Shown piece after piece: positions 26,315 to 35,010 of a stretch of 51,247 nucleotides of DNA. The notes under the pieces are model-generated. The model was not told where the DNA came from. It saw only the letters and a program-made list of their open reading frames with translations, and made no database searches. This stretch comes from Bacteroidales bacterium (GTDB taxonomy: Bacteria > Bacteroidota > Bacteroidia > Bacteroidales > UBA932). Location of the stretch: the NCBI GenBank assembly GCA_017471025.1, contig JAFUWX010000039.1, positions 1 through 51,247 of the forward strand, in the 5' to 3' direction. Position numbers and translations under genes: made by a program. Each line of letters begins with the position of its first letter. Positions within the stretch are counted from its first letter, which is position 1.

Positions 26315-27166
26315 TTATACCTCTTTGAAAATCCCGAACAGGGCCGAGCCGCTGCCGGACATCGCCGCATAGACCGCCCCGCGCGCGTAAAGCTGGCGCT
26401 TGCGCTCGGCCAGCTGCGGATGCGCCGCGAAAACGGTCTCCTCAAAGTCATTGACCAGCAGGTCTTTCCACTCCTCAACCGGACGCGCAAGCACCTGTCG
26501 GAGCGGCATCGGCCGGTCCGCATTCTCCCGGGGGCGTATCCCCCGGTAAGCCTCCGCCGTGGAGACAGCGATACCGTCTGGCACCTCCACCTCGATGCGG
26601 TATCCCGCCGGCAGGCCGCCGAAGGGCGTCAGCACTTCTCCCAGGCCCTCGCCCAGCATGGGGCGGTTCCAGATGAAGAACGCGCAGTCGCTCCCCAGCC
26701 GGGCGGCATAGGCGGCCAGTTGCCTGTCCGTCAGCCCCAGACAGCCCAGTTCGCTGTACATGCGCAGGGCGAAGGCCGCATCGGCAGAGCCGCCGCCCAG
26801 CCCGGCCCCGACCGGCGCCGTCTTTTCCAGGAAAATCTTCACCGGCGGTAGCGGATAGTCCTCCGACAGCAGGTAATAAGCCTTGTAGGTCAGGTCTTTA
26901 CACGGGTCCCAATCGACCCCTTCGGCCCGGGCGATCGTGATCATCACCTTGCCGTCGGGGGAGATGGCCTGGGCCAGCTGCGGGCCCTGATACCGGGCAA
27001 AGAGGTCAGCCGAGGTCTCGCTCCACCGGTCTCCCGTGACGATTTCCAGCGTGTCACAGATATCCGGATAGGGGACGGAGAGGGTCTCCAGGTCGTGGTA
27101 TCCGTCCGGGCGCCGGCGCAGGACGCTCAGCCCCAGATTGACTTTGACATTCGGATGGGTAACCAT
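26315..27166 (-). CDS. ispE: 4-diphosphocytidyl-2-C-methyl-D-erythritol kinase
   Basis: IspE phosphorylates CDP-methylerythritol in the MEP isoprenoid pathway. The 283-residue GHMP kinase has NVKVNLGLSVLRRRPDGYHDLETL at the N-terminus, the ATP-binding PVGAGLGGGSADAAFAL near 113-129, and MSGSGSALFGIF near the C-terminus. It lies 12 bp after sufD and 14 bp before tsaE. Later MEP enzymes IspG and IspH need 4Fe-4S clusters, a possible rationale for its place in a suf operon, but that is inference. Confidence 0.95.
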   Translation of the reverse strand: MVTHPNVKVNLGLSVLRRRPDGYHDLETLSVPYPDICDTLEIVTGDRWSETSADLFARYQGPQLAQAISPDGKVMITIARAEGVDWDPCKDLTYKAYYLLSEDYPLPPVKIFLEKTAPVGAGLGGGSADAAFALRMYSELGCLGLTDRQLAAYAARLGSDCAFFIWNRPMLGEGLGEVLTPFGGLPAGYRIEVEVPDGIAVSTAEAYRGIRPRENADRPMPLRQVLARPVEEWKDLLVNDFEETVFAAHPQLAERKRQLYARGAVYAAMSGSGSALFGIFKEV

Positions 27167-27178
27167 AGTGTTCAGGGC

Positions 27179-27856
27179 TTATACGATGGACCGGATGGCT
27201 TGTTCCAATTCAGCGGCCAGGGCGTCCTTTTCTTCGAGCCCCGCCAGGACGGGAGACAGGAAGGAAAGCATCTGCAACACCTTGGCTTCGGCTTCCGGGA
27301 CGCCCCGGGAGCGCATATAGAACTGCTCGTCGGCATTCAGGCTGCCGACCGTCGCGCCATGCGAGCATTTCACGTCGTCGGCATAAATCTCCAGCTGCGG
27401 CTCCGTCTCCACACGGGCGTCCTGCGAGAGCAGCAGGTTCCGGCTCTGCTGGAAGGCCTGCGTCTGCTGGGCGTCAGGCGCCACGACGATGGTGCCGTGG
27501 AAGGCGACGCGGGCCCCGCCGCCGGCGATGCCCGTAAAGACCTGGTCGGACGAACAACCCGGCGCACGGTGGCAGACCCGGGTATGGACGGAGACCCGCT
27601 CCTTCCCGCCGCAGACATACAGCCCGGCCATCCGAAGGTCGGCCCCTTCCCCCATCAGGTCCACATCCACGCGGATATCCACATCCACGCCGGGCATGAC
27701 GACGAGGGTCACTTCCGTCCGGGAGCCTTTCTCCGCCACGATGTGCAAAGGCGGGCACGTATCCCCCGGGCGGAGGATATACACCTGCCGCAGGCGGTCG
27801 GCCACGACCTGCGCACCTTCCCGTCCTACCGGGATATCAACATAATGTCCAGGCAT
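27179..27856 (-). CDS. sufD: SufD, short form lacking the N-terminal domain
   Basis: SufD with SufB and SufC forms the Fe-S cluster scaffold. This 225-residue protein covers only the core beta-helix and C-terminal part. It includes AGGGARVAFHGTIVVAPDAQQTQ, NLLLSQDARVETEPQLEIYADDVKCSHGATVGSLN, and the C-terminal EAEAKVLQMLSFLSPVL. About 200 N-terminal residues of typical SufD are absent, and the N-terminus (MPGHYVDIPVGREG) starts cleanly 2 bp after the sufC stop, so it does not look like a recent truncation. sufS and sufE/sufU are not in the window. Confidence 0.88.
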   Translation of the reverse strand: MPGHYVDIPVGREGAQVVADRLRQVYILRPGDTCPPLHIVAEKGSRTEVTLVVMPGVDVDIRVDVDLMGEGADLRMAGLYVCGGKERVSVHTRVCHRAPGCSSDQVFTGIAGGGARVAFHGTIVVAPDAQQTQAFQQSRNLLLSQDARVETEPQLEIYADDVKCSHGATVGSLNADEQFYMRSRGVPEAEAKVLQMLSFLSPVLAGLEEKDALAAELEQAIRSIV

Positions 27857-27858
27857 GG

Positions 27859-28605
27859 CTAAAACTGGTCAAATCCTTGGGATTCAATGAGTCCGATAAT
27901 CTCCCGGCCACCCGTGCGGACGATCCGGCCCGCCTTGAGCACATGGACCACATCCGGGACGACATAATCCAGGAGCTTCTGGTAATGGGTAATGATGATG
28001 GCCGATTTCTCCGGGGTACGCAAGGCGTTGACCCCGTCCGCGACGATCTTGAGCGCATCCACGTCCAGCCCGCTGTCCGTCTCGTCGAGAATGGACAGCA
28101 CGGGGTCCAGCATGGCCATCTGGAAGATTTCGTTGCGCTTTTTCTCGCCGCCCGAAAAGCCGACATTGACCTCGCGCTTGGCGAACTCCGGCTTCATCTG
28201 CACGAAAGCCATCTTCTCCCGCATCAGCTTCAGGAATTCCGCCGCTTTCAGGGGTTCCAGCCCGGCGGCCGCGCGTTTGGCATTCAGCGCGGTCTTCATA
28301 AAGTTGGTGATGCTGACGCCGGGGATTTCCACCGGATACTGGAAGGACAGGAACATGCCCGCCCAGGCCCGCTCCTCCGGAGAAAGGGCCAGCAGGTCGC
28401 GTCCCATGAACTCCACGCTGCCCTGGGTGACGGTGTATTGCGGTTTGCCGGTCAGCACGGCCGAAAGCGTGCTTTTCCCGGCTCCGTTGGGCCCCATCAC
28501 GGCATGCACTTCCCCGCGACGGATTTCCAGGTCGATGCCGCAGAGAATCTCCCTGCCCTCGATGCCTGCATGCAAGTCCGTTATTTTCAGCAAGATATCA
28601 CTCAT
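27859..28605 (-). CDS. sufC: Fe-S cluster assembly ATPase SufC
   Basis: The ABC-type ATPase of the SufBCD scaffold. Walker A is MGPNGAGKSTLS near 36-47, the signature FSGGEKKRNE lies near 147-156, and Walker B/D-loop is LSILDETDSGLDVDAL near 166-181, all as in SufC. The 248-residue length from the ATG at 28605 (MSDILLK) is normal; two further in-frame ATGs lie 6 and 12 bp upstream. It follows pnuC by 42 bp, the largest gap inside this gene run, and precedes sufD by 2 bp. Confidence 0.95.
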   Translation of the reverse strand: MSDILLKITDLHAGIEGREILCGIDLEIRRGEVHAVMGPNGAGKSTLSAVLTGKPQYTVTQGSVEFMGRDLLALSPEERAWAGMFLSFQYPVEIPGVSITNFMKTALNAKRAAAGLEPLKAAEFLKLMREKMAFVQMKPEFAKREVNVGFSGGEKKRNEIFQMAMLDPVLSILDETDSGLDVDALKIVADGVNALRTPEKSAIIITHYQKLLDYVVPDVVHVLKAGRIVRTGGREIIGLIESQGFDQF

Positions 28606-28647
28606 ATTCATTCGCATTTCGCAAGGCCGGCGCCTTGCCGTTATTCA

Positions 28648-29280
28648 TCACTGTTTGTTCCGATACAATTTCATCCAAGTCGCCAGGGACCACAGGCCGT
28701 TGACCAGGTACAAGGCGCAGACGATAGGCATAAACACATGGCCCACAGACAGATGCAGCGCAATCTGGGTAATGTTGACCAGCAGCCACGCCACCCAGCA
28801 GTCCCACTTTTTCATCGCCGACAGCAGCTGCGCCAGCAGGATCAGCACCGTCACGCAGGAGTCCAGGTACGGATGCGGGTCGGCCGGGAACAGCCGGTCC
28901 AGGGTCCAGCCCCAGAGCCCGGCCACGATCAGCACGGCGGCCACGGCCAGCAGCCGTTCGGGCCAGCTCAACATACTGACTTTCAGCGCTTTCTCGTCAG
29001 CGGCGCTGCGCTCTTCCGCCCCGGGATGCGTCCAGCGGTAATGTCCCAGGATATTGATGGCCAGGGAAATGGGCTGGAGCAGCAGGCTCGCGTAGAGGTT
29101 TTTGTTCCAGAACATCAGGAACAGGGCCGCCGTATAGAGGTAACCTACCCAGAAATTGTACTTGGAATTGCGCCCGGCCAGGAATACGCAGGCCAGGCCC
29201 AGGAGCGAGGTCACCAGGTCTATCAGCAGCACCGGACGGTCGCTGCCCAGGGTGAAGAGTATGGTGTTCATCCACTCCAT
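28648..29280 (-). CDS. pnuC: PnuC-type nicotinamide riboside/mononucleotide transporter
   Basis: A 210-residue membrane protein with about seven helices. Family traits include the Trp/Asn-rich WNKNLYASLLLQPISLAINILG stretch near 58-79 and DSCVTVLILLAQLLSAMKKWDCWVAWLLVN near 139-168. PnuC proteins carry NAD precursors or related vitamins by facilitated diffusion coupled to phosphorylation inside. It is wedged between sufB (3-bp gap) and sufC (42-bp gap), an unusual place that splits the suf genes. No riboswitch-like leader is present, as it is internal to the operon. The exact vitamin cannot be inferred. Confidence 0.85.
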   Translation of the reverse strand: MEWMNTILFTLGSDRPVLLIDLVTSLLGLACVFLAGRNSKYNFWVGYLYTAALFLMFWNKNLYASLLLQPISLAINILGHYRWTHPGAEERSAADEKALKVSMLSWPERLLAVAAVLIVAGLWGWTLDRLFPADPHPYLDSCVTVLILLAQLLSAMKKWDCWVAWLLVNITQIALHLSVGHVFMPIVCALYLVNGLWSLATWMKLYRNKQ

Positions 29281-29283
29281 AGG

Positions 29284-30717
29284 CTATCCGACTGACCCCT
29301 CCAGGGATACCTGCAAGAGTTTCTGGGCCTCCACGGCAAATTCCATCGGCAGCCGCGAGAGGACTTCCTTGGCGTAGCCGTTGACGATCAAGCCCACGGC
29401 GTCTTCCGGGGAAATACCGCGCTGGTTGCAGTAAAACAATTGATCCTCAGAGATTTTCGAGGTAGTCGCTTCATGTTCCACCGTAGCCGTAGGGTTTTCG
29501 CTGCGGATGACGGGGAAGGTATGGGCACCGCAGCGCGAGCCGATCAGCAGGCTGTCGCACTGCGAGAAATTGCGGGCGTTCTCCGCCCCCGGGAGCATGC
29601 GGACCAGGCCGCGGTAGCTGTTCTGGCTGCGGCCGGCCGAGATGCCTTTGCTGACGATACGGCTGCGGGTGCCGCGGCCGATATGGATCATTTTCGTCCC
29701 GGTGTCGGCCTGCTGGTGGTTGTTCGTCACCGCGACGGAATAGAACTCGGACGAGGAATGGTCTCCCTGGAGGACGGTGGAAGGATATTTCCAGGTGATG
29801 GCCGAACCGGTCTCCACCTGGGTCCAGCTCAGGTGCGCGCCCGCGCCCCGGCAGAGGCCCCGCTTGGTCACCAGGTTCAGGATGCCGCCGCGTCCCTCCT
29901 TGTCGCCCGGATACCAGTTCTGGACGGTGCTGTAGCGGACATCGGCGTCTTTCTCGACCACGATTTCGACCACGGCGGCGTGCAGCTGGTTCTCGTCGCG
30001 CATCGGCGCGGTGCATCCTTCCATATAACTGACGGAGGCGCCTTCATCCGCCACGATCAGGGTGCGCTCGAACTGGCCGGTGCCGGAGGCATTGATCCGG
30101 AAATAGCTGGACAGTTCCATCGGGCATTTGACCCCCTTGGGGATATAGCAGAAAGAACCGTCGCTGAATACGGCCGAATTCAGGGCCGCATAGAAATTGT
30201 CTCCGACCGGGACGACGCTGGCCAGGTACTTGCGGACCAGGTCGCCATGCTCGCGGACCGCCTCGGAGAAGGGGCAGAAGATGATGCCTTTTTCCGCCAG
30301 GGTCTGGCGGAAGGTGGTCGCCACCGACACGGAATCGAATACGGCATCGACGGCCACCACGCCGGCCAGGGCCTTGCGCTCGCGCAGGGGAATGCCCAGT
30401 TTCTCGAAAGTCGCTTCGAGCTCCGGGTCAATTTCCTTGGGCCTGTCCGCATCTTTCTTGGGCGCGGCATAGTATATAATATCCTGGAAATCAATCTCCG
30501 GCATATCCAGATGGCCCCATTGGGGCATAGGCATCCGTTGCCAGCGGCGGAAGGCGTCCAGGCGGAAGTCCAGCAGCCACTGCGGCTCCTGCTTGAGGGC
30601 CGAAATGGTCCGGATGATGTCCTCGTTCAATCCTTTGGGGACAAACTCCTGCTCGACTTCGGTGACGAAGCCTTCCTTGTATTCCTGGGAAGTGAACTCC
30701 TGTAAGGTTTTGTCCAT
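29284..30717 (-). CDS. sufB: Fe-S cluster assembly scaffold SufB
   Basis: SufB is the main scaffold on which clusters form in the SufBCD complex. The 477-residue protein is full length. Recognisable stretches include [16 protein letters not shown] near 38-53, [45 protein letters not shown], and the C-terminal [19 protein letters not shown] with the conserved Cys. The start at 30717 (MDKTLQEF) is 2 bp past the aroC stop, tying the suf genes to the aro genes. Confidence 0.96.
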   Translation of the reverse strand: MDKTLQEFTSQEYKEGFVTEVEQEFVPKGLNEDIIRTISALKQEPQWLLDFRLDAFRRWQRMPMPQWGHLDMPEIDFQDIIYYAAPKKDADRPKEIDPELEATFEKLGIPLRERKALAGVVAVDAVFDSVSVATTFRQTLAEKGIIFCPFSEAVREHGDLVRKYLASVVPVGDNFYAALNSAVFSDGSFCYIPKGVKCPMELSSYFRINASGTGQFERTLIVADEGASVSYMEGCTAPMRDENQLHAAVVEIVVEKDADVRYSTVQNWYPGDKEGRGGILNLVTKRGLCRGAGAHLSWTQVETGSAITWKYPSTVLQGDHSSSEFYSVAVTNNHQQADTGTKMIHIGRGTRSRIVSKGISAGRSQNSYRGLVRMLPGAENARNFSQCDSLLIGSRCGAHTFPVIRSENPTATVEHEATTSKISEDQLFYCNQRGISPEDAVGLIVNGYAKEVLSRLPMEFAVEAQKLLQVSLEGSVG

Positions 30718-30719
30718 GC

Positions 30720-31796
30720 TTATAACATTCTGGTCAGGTCCGCCAATACGATGGCCGTCATCGCCTCGACGATGACAGGGGTACGCAGGGCGATGCACGC
30801 GTCGTGGCGGCCCGGGATCTCCAGGGTCGTCATGCCGCCGGTGGCGAAATTGAAGGTCTCCTGCGGCTTGCCGATGCTGGACGTCGGTTTGAAGGCGACC
30901 CGGAACACGATCGGGTTGCCGTTGGTGATGCCGCCGTTGACCCCGCCCGCCCCGTTTTTGGAGGGGTGGACGTTGATGTGCAGGGTCATTCCGCTGCTGT
31001 CCGCGGTGTCGAAGGGGTCATTGTGCTGGGAGCCCCGCATCCGTGCGGCGCGGAACCCGTCGCCGAATTCGATGCCCCGTACGCCGGGGATGGAGAAAAT
31101 GGCGTGGGAGATCAGCGATTCCACGGAATCGAAGAAGGGCTCGCCCAGGCCGGCCGGCACATGGGTCACCCGGCATTCCACGACGCCGCCGACGGAATCC
31201 CGATCGCGCAAAGCCTCGTCCAGGACGTCTTTCCAGATTTCCGAGGCCGTCAGCGCGTCTTTTTCTTCAATCCCGCCGTCGGGCAAGGCTTCTTCCCGAT
31301 AGGCCGACAAGGCCTCGGCCCGGCTGACGCCGCCCACCTCCACCAGCTCGGCATGGACCGGATAGCCGATCATTTTCTTGGCCACGACACCGGCGGCCAC
31401 GATCGGAAGGGTCAGCCGGCCGGAAAAATGGCCGCCGCCCCGGGGATCATTGAAATCCAGCCACTTGATGCTGGCCGTATAATCGGCATGGCCGGGACGC
31501 GGGATGTCGTTGAAGAGGCTGTAGTCGCCGCTGCGGGTATTGCGGTTGCGGAAAAGGACCGTCAGCGGAGCGCCGGTGGTGAAGCCGTTATAGACGCCGC
31601 TGAGGATTTCCGGTTCGTCGGCTTCGATCCGGGGCGTGGTGCCCTTCGGACCGCTCTTGCGCCGGGCGATGTCGGGGTGGAAGTCTTCCGGACCCAGGGA
31701 TAGGCCGGGCTGTACGCCGTCCAGGACGATGCCGATGGCCTCGCCATGCGACTCCCCGAAAATGGATACCCTGAATTTTCTGCCGAATGTATTCAT
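30720..31796 (-). CDS. aroC: Chorismate synthase
   Basis: AroC makes chorismate from EPSP using reduced FMN, the last step of the shikimate pathway. The 358-residue protein begins [18 protein letters not shown] and contains [20 protein letters not shown] and [13 protein letters not shown]. Also present are [11 protein letters not shown] and the [22 protein letters not shown] and RHDACIALR motifs, all diagnostic. Its ATG overlaps the aroD-aroA stop by 4 bp. Confidence 0.97.
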   Translation of the reverse strand: MNTFGRKFRVSIFGESHGEAIGIVLDGVQPGLSLGPEDFHPDIARRKSGPKGTTPRIEADEPEILSGVYNGFTTGAPLTVLFRNRNTRSGDYSLFNDIPRPGHADYTASIKWLDFNDPRGGGHFSGRLTLPIVAAGVVAKKMIGYPVHAELVEVGGVSRAEALSAYREEALPDGGIEEKDALTASEIWKDVLDEALRDRDSVGGVVECRVTHVPAGLGEPFFDSVESLISHAIFSIPGVRGIEFGDGFRAARMRGSQHNDPFDTADSSGMTLHINVHPSKNGAGGVNGGITNGNPIVFRVAFKPTSSIGKPQETFNFATGGMTTLEIPGRHDACIALRTPVIVEAMTAIVLADLTRML

Positions 31797-33760
31797 AGCT
31801 TGTCGAATGTCTTGAAGAAGGTCGGGAAGGACTTGGCGACGCACTTCACGTCGTCGATTTCGATCGGGCCGTCAGCGCCCAGGGAGGCCACTTTCAGGGC
31901 CATGACCATGCGGTGGTCGCCATGCGAGGTGTAACTGCCGCCTTTGAGCAGCATGCCGCAGAGCATCCGTTGGGCGAGGGAATGCCCTTGGATGCACATC
32001 TTGTCCCCCTTGACGGAGGCGACGACGCCCATCTGCTGCAGCATTTCCACGATGGCCTTGCCCCGGTCGCTTTCTTTGTTGGCCAGCCGACCGACGCCGG
32101 CGATTTTGCTGGTTCCCTGGCAGAAGGCGGCCAGGACGGCCAGGATCGGGAAGAGGTCGGGGCAGTTGGCCGCATCGACCTCGAAGGCCGTCAGCGGGGC
32201 TTTCTGCACATGCAGCGCCTCGCCGTCTTCGTCTTCGGAAAGGCTGGCGCCGGCCTGCGTCAGGATATCCAGGATGCTGATGTCGGCCTGCAGGGACGAG
32301 GTGTCCAGGCCCGAGAGCGACGCCTTGCCGAACACGGCACCGGCCACGAGGAAATTGGCGGCGCTGCTCCAGTCGGCTTCGATGTCCATTTCGGCGGCCT
32401 TGTAGCGCTGGCCGCCTTTGATGCAGAAGACGATGCGGTCGCACAGGTCCCAGTCATGCGTCTCGATAAACTCGTCGCCGCCTTCCATCTCGCTGTCGAT
32501 GCGGATGCCGAACTGTTTGAGCACATCGACCGTCATGAACAGGTAGGGAATGCTCTTGGGGTTGTTGATATACAGGACCGTATCCTGTTTGCACAGCGGC
32601 AAGGCGGCCAGCAGGCCCGAGATGACCTGGGAGCCGTTCTGCCCGGAAATCTCCACTTCGCCGGGGATGAGCCGGCCGTCGATGCGCAGGGGCACCATCT
32701 CGCCGGAAAGCCGCACGCCGAAACTCTGGAGGATTTCAGGAGCCCCTTTCAAGGGACGCTGAAGCAGGGTCTTTTCGCCGGTGATCTGGACCGGGCCGTT
32801 GCAGAGCTGGGACAGCAGGGGGATCATCAGCCGCGTCAGGAAGCCGGATTCGCCGGTATGGAGGGTCTCCAGGGGCAGGCAGCCGATCTTGGCGCCGATG
32901 CCCTTGATGGTCAAGGTCTGCATGCCTTTCTTGCGGGCCGACGAGACTTCCGCGCCGAGGGCACGGGCCACGGCCAGGGCCGATTCGCTGTCGCCGCAGG
33001 GCGAATAACCATGCAGGACGGAGGTGCCGGCGGAGAGGGCGGCCGCGATGATGGCCCGCTGGGCGAAGCTCTTGGAGGCGGGCATCGGCAGGATGTCGCC
33101 GGCCATATATTTGGCATCCCCATAGACGGCATCCATCATTTCATAGGCCGTCCATTGTCCGGGTGCCGCCGCTTCGGCGGGGCTGATGGCCGCATAGGAG
33201 AAGGGTGCGCCCTTGCGCAGGCAGTCCAGACGGGTCTGACGGCCCTCGTCCCCCATGCAGAAGGCGATAAGGCGGGCCGGTTCGAAGTCGTTGTACAGGG
33301 CCATCACCCGGGCGCAGTCCGCCTCCGTCCGGGCGGTCGTCACGATCTTGACGACCTCGGCGCCGAGGTGTTCGCATTTTTCCACGATGGCCCGCAGGGC
33401 GATGGAGGAATCCGTTCCGGAATAATCGTGGAACGAGCGGATGAGGGTGGTCCCGCATTCATGGGCTTCGCGGCGGATGCGTTTGCTCATCATCGCGGGG
33501 GCTTCGAGTTCCACATCCACGTAGGCGGCGCCAGCCTGGATGGCCTTGATCAGTTTGGCTTCCGCCACGCTGGCCGGGACCTGGTCGCTGATGCGGCAGG
33601 TGGCGACCAGCGGGGTGTCCGAGTCGGTGAACAATTCATCGATTTCGTCCTGGCTGAGGTCGCAGCTGTCCAGCCGGATTTCGGCCATTTCCACGGCCGG
33701 ATTGTCCAGGATATCGAAGATTCCGTCGATGTCGCGGTTTTGTATCGTTGTGCAAATCAT
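31793..33760 (-). CDS. aroD-aroA: Fused type I 3-dehydroquinate dehydratase and EPSP synthase
   Basis: One 655-residue polypeptide carries two shikimate enzymes. Residues 1 to about 215 form a type I dehydroquinate dehydratase: EIRLD at 27-31, catalytic His111 in RSFHDYSGT, and Schiff-base Lys138 in EVVKIV. Residues of about 220-655 form EPSP synthase: PMPASKSFAQRA (Lys230), TGESGFLTRLM, NGSQVISGLLAALP, CPDLFPILAVLAAF, NKESDRGKAIVEM and SHGDHRMVMAL. The enzymes catalyse steps 3 and 6, so the fusion is not of consecutive steps; shikimate dehydrogenase and kinase are absent from the window. No stop or frameshift lies between the domains, and both ends overlap neighbours by 4 bp. Both active sites look intact. 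Confidence 0.93.
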   Translation of the reverse strand: MICTTIQNRDIDGIFDILDNPAVEMAEIRLDSCDLSQDEIDELFTDSDTPLVATCRISDQVPASVAEAKLIKAIQAGAAYVDVELEAPAMMSKRIRREAHECGTTLIRSFHDYSGTDSSIALRAIVEKCEHLGAEVVKIVTTARTEADCARVMALYNDFEPARLIAFCMGDEGRQTRLDCLRKGAPFSYAAISPAEAAAPGQWTAYEMMDAVYGDAKYMAGDILPMPASKSFAQRAIIAAALSAGTSVLHGYSPCGDSESALAVARALGAEVSSARKKGMQTLTIKGIGAKIGCLPLETLHTGESGFLTRLMIPLLSQLCNGPVQITGEKTLLQRPLKGAPEILQSFGVRLSGEMVPLRIDGRLIPGEVEISGQNGSQVISGLLAALPLCKQDTVLYINNPKSIPYLFMTVDVLKQFGIRIDSEMEGGDEFIETHDWDLCDRIVFCIKGGQRYKAAEMDIEADWSSAANFLVAGAVFGKASLSGLDTSSLQADISILDILTQAGASLSEDEDGEALHVQKAPLTAFEVDAANCPDLFPILAVLAAFCQGTSKIAGVGRLANKESDRGKAIVEMLQQMGVVASVKGDKMCIQGHSLAQRMLCGMLLKGGSYTSHGDHRMVMALKVASLGADGPIEIDDVKCVAKSFPTFFKTFDKL

Positions 33761-34833
33761 ATTCTTATTCGGTTAATGGCTTCACCCCCGGTCAGGAGCA
33801 CCTCCCGGACGGAGCCGATGCCTTCGGGGACGATGAAACGGATGCTGCCGCCTTCGGCTTTCTTGTCTTTGGCCATGGCGTCTTCCAGTTCGCCGAGCGG
33901 GAAAGGACAGTCCACCGGCAGGCCGCAGGCACGGAAGTCGGCTTCCAGACGGTCGGCCAGGCCTGTAGCTTCCGGGATGTGCAGGGCCTCGGCGAGCCGG
34001 GCGGCGAGCAAAATACCGATGGCCACGGCCTCTCCATGGGCAATCGCGCCGCCGGAGCGTTTTTCGATGGCATGGGCGAAGGTATGCCCCAGGTTGAGTT
34101 TCCGGCGTTCGCCCCGCTCCTCGGGGTCACGGCCCACGATGTCGGCTTTGACGGCGGCTGCGGCATGGATCAGCGCGCCGAGCCGGGTCTTGTCTTCCGG
34201 ACGGAGCGGCTGGGATGACCTGCGCGCATGGAGCTCCGTCAGCAGGGTCACGGCTTGGGCATAGCCTCCGCTGCGGTTATCGATGATAAAGGCCTTCAGC
34301 AGCTCCGCGGCGCCGCTCAGGAACACGGGATACGGCAGGGATTCCAGTACCTGGGGGCAGATGTAGGTGAATTCCGGCTGCCGGATGACGCCCAGCATGT
34401 TCTTGTATCCTTCGAAATTGACGCCGGTCTTTCCGCCGATGGCGGCATCGACCTGGGCGAGCAGCGTGGTGGGGATGAAGGCGAAACGGATCCCGCGCTT
34501 GTAGATGCAGGCGGCGAAACCGGCCATGTCCGTGGTGATGCCGCCGCCGACGGCCAGCAGCAGGGACTGCCGGTCGGCGCCGGATTCCAGCAGCCAGTCG
34601 CAGATGGCCAGGACCGTATCCAGGGTTTTGTCGGCCTCGCGCGCCTCGACGGCCTTGGCCGGCGCATGGAGGGCCTGGGCCAAGGGAAGGGCGTAAGGTT
34701 CTATATTCCAGTCATATACCAGGAATACCGACGGATAAGTGGCCAGCAGTGTCGTCACTTCCGACAGCACTTCGCCGCCATAGATCCGGCTGGCAGTCCG
34801 GCCGTCTATGCGTATGTCGATGGTTTCCATCAT
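33757..34833 (-). CDS. aroB: 3-dehydroquinate synthase
   Basis: AroB cyclises DAHP to 3-dehydroquinate, step 2 of the shikimate pathway, using NAD and a divalent metal. The protein (about 358 residues) has LLAVGGGITTDMAGFAACIYKRGI, PTTLLAQVDAAIGGKTGVNF, and the metal-binding LNLGHTFAHAIE with downstream HGEAVAIG. Two adjacent ATGs (34833 and 34830) start MMETIDIRIDG. The open frame continues far upstream antisense to another gene and should be ignored. It is the first gene of the long minus-strand operon, behind the promoter at 34877-34884. Confidence 0.95.
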   Translation of the reverse strand: MMETIDIRIDGRTASRIYGGEVLSEVTTLLATYPSVFLVYDWNIEPYALPLAQALHAPAKAVEAREADKTLDTVLAICDWLLESGADRQSLLLAVGGGITTDMAGFAACIYKRGIRFAFIPTTLLAQVDAAIGGKTGVNFEGYKNMLGVIRQPEFTYICPQVLESLPYPVFLSGAAELLKAFIIDNRSGGYAQAVTLLTELHARRSSQPLRPEDKTRLGALIHAAAAVKADIVGRDPEERGERRKLNLGHTFAHAIEKRSGGAIAHGEAVAIGILLAARLAEALHIPEATGLADRLEADFRACGLPVDCPFPLGELEDAMAKDKKAEGGSIRFIVPEGIGSVREVLLTGGEAINRIRI

Positions 34834-34876
34834 GGCGCTTTTTCTGATTCTCCATCCCGCTAGGGAGGGTAATTTG

Positions 34877-34884
34877 CAAAGATA
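34877..34884 (-). promoter_or_regulatory. -7 element for the aro-suf-pnuC-ispE-tsaE run
   Basis: It reads TATCTTTG on the minus strand, 43 bp before aroB. It is the last consensus element before the nine closely spaced genes down to 25875. Confidence 0.65.
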
Positions 34885-34955
34885 ATCATTTCTTGCGTCA
34901 TTTCGGGCTTTTTCGCATCGACATCCGAAGATTTGGAAAAGGAATCTTATTTTTC

Positions 34956-34963
34956 TATCTTTG
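34956..34963 (+). promoter_or_regulatory. -7 element for the lipoprotein at 35011
   Basis: TATCTTTG lies 47 bp upstream of the ATG at 35011, giving a moderately long A-rich leader. Confidence 0.65.
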
Positions 34964-35010
34964 CATGACCGCTTCAACTGAAACCAAGAAGCTATAATAT
35001 TAATAGTCGT

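Noticed and set aside
31913..34264. 783-codon plus-strand open frame opposite aroD-aroA and aroB
   Set aside because: The opposite strand encodes intact shikimate enzymes with catalytic motifs; this frame has none.
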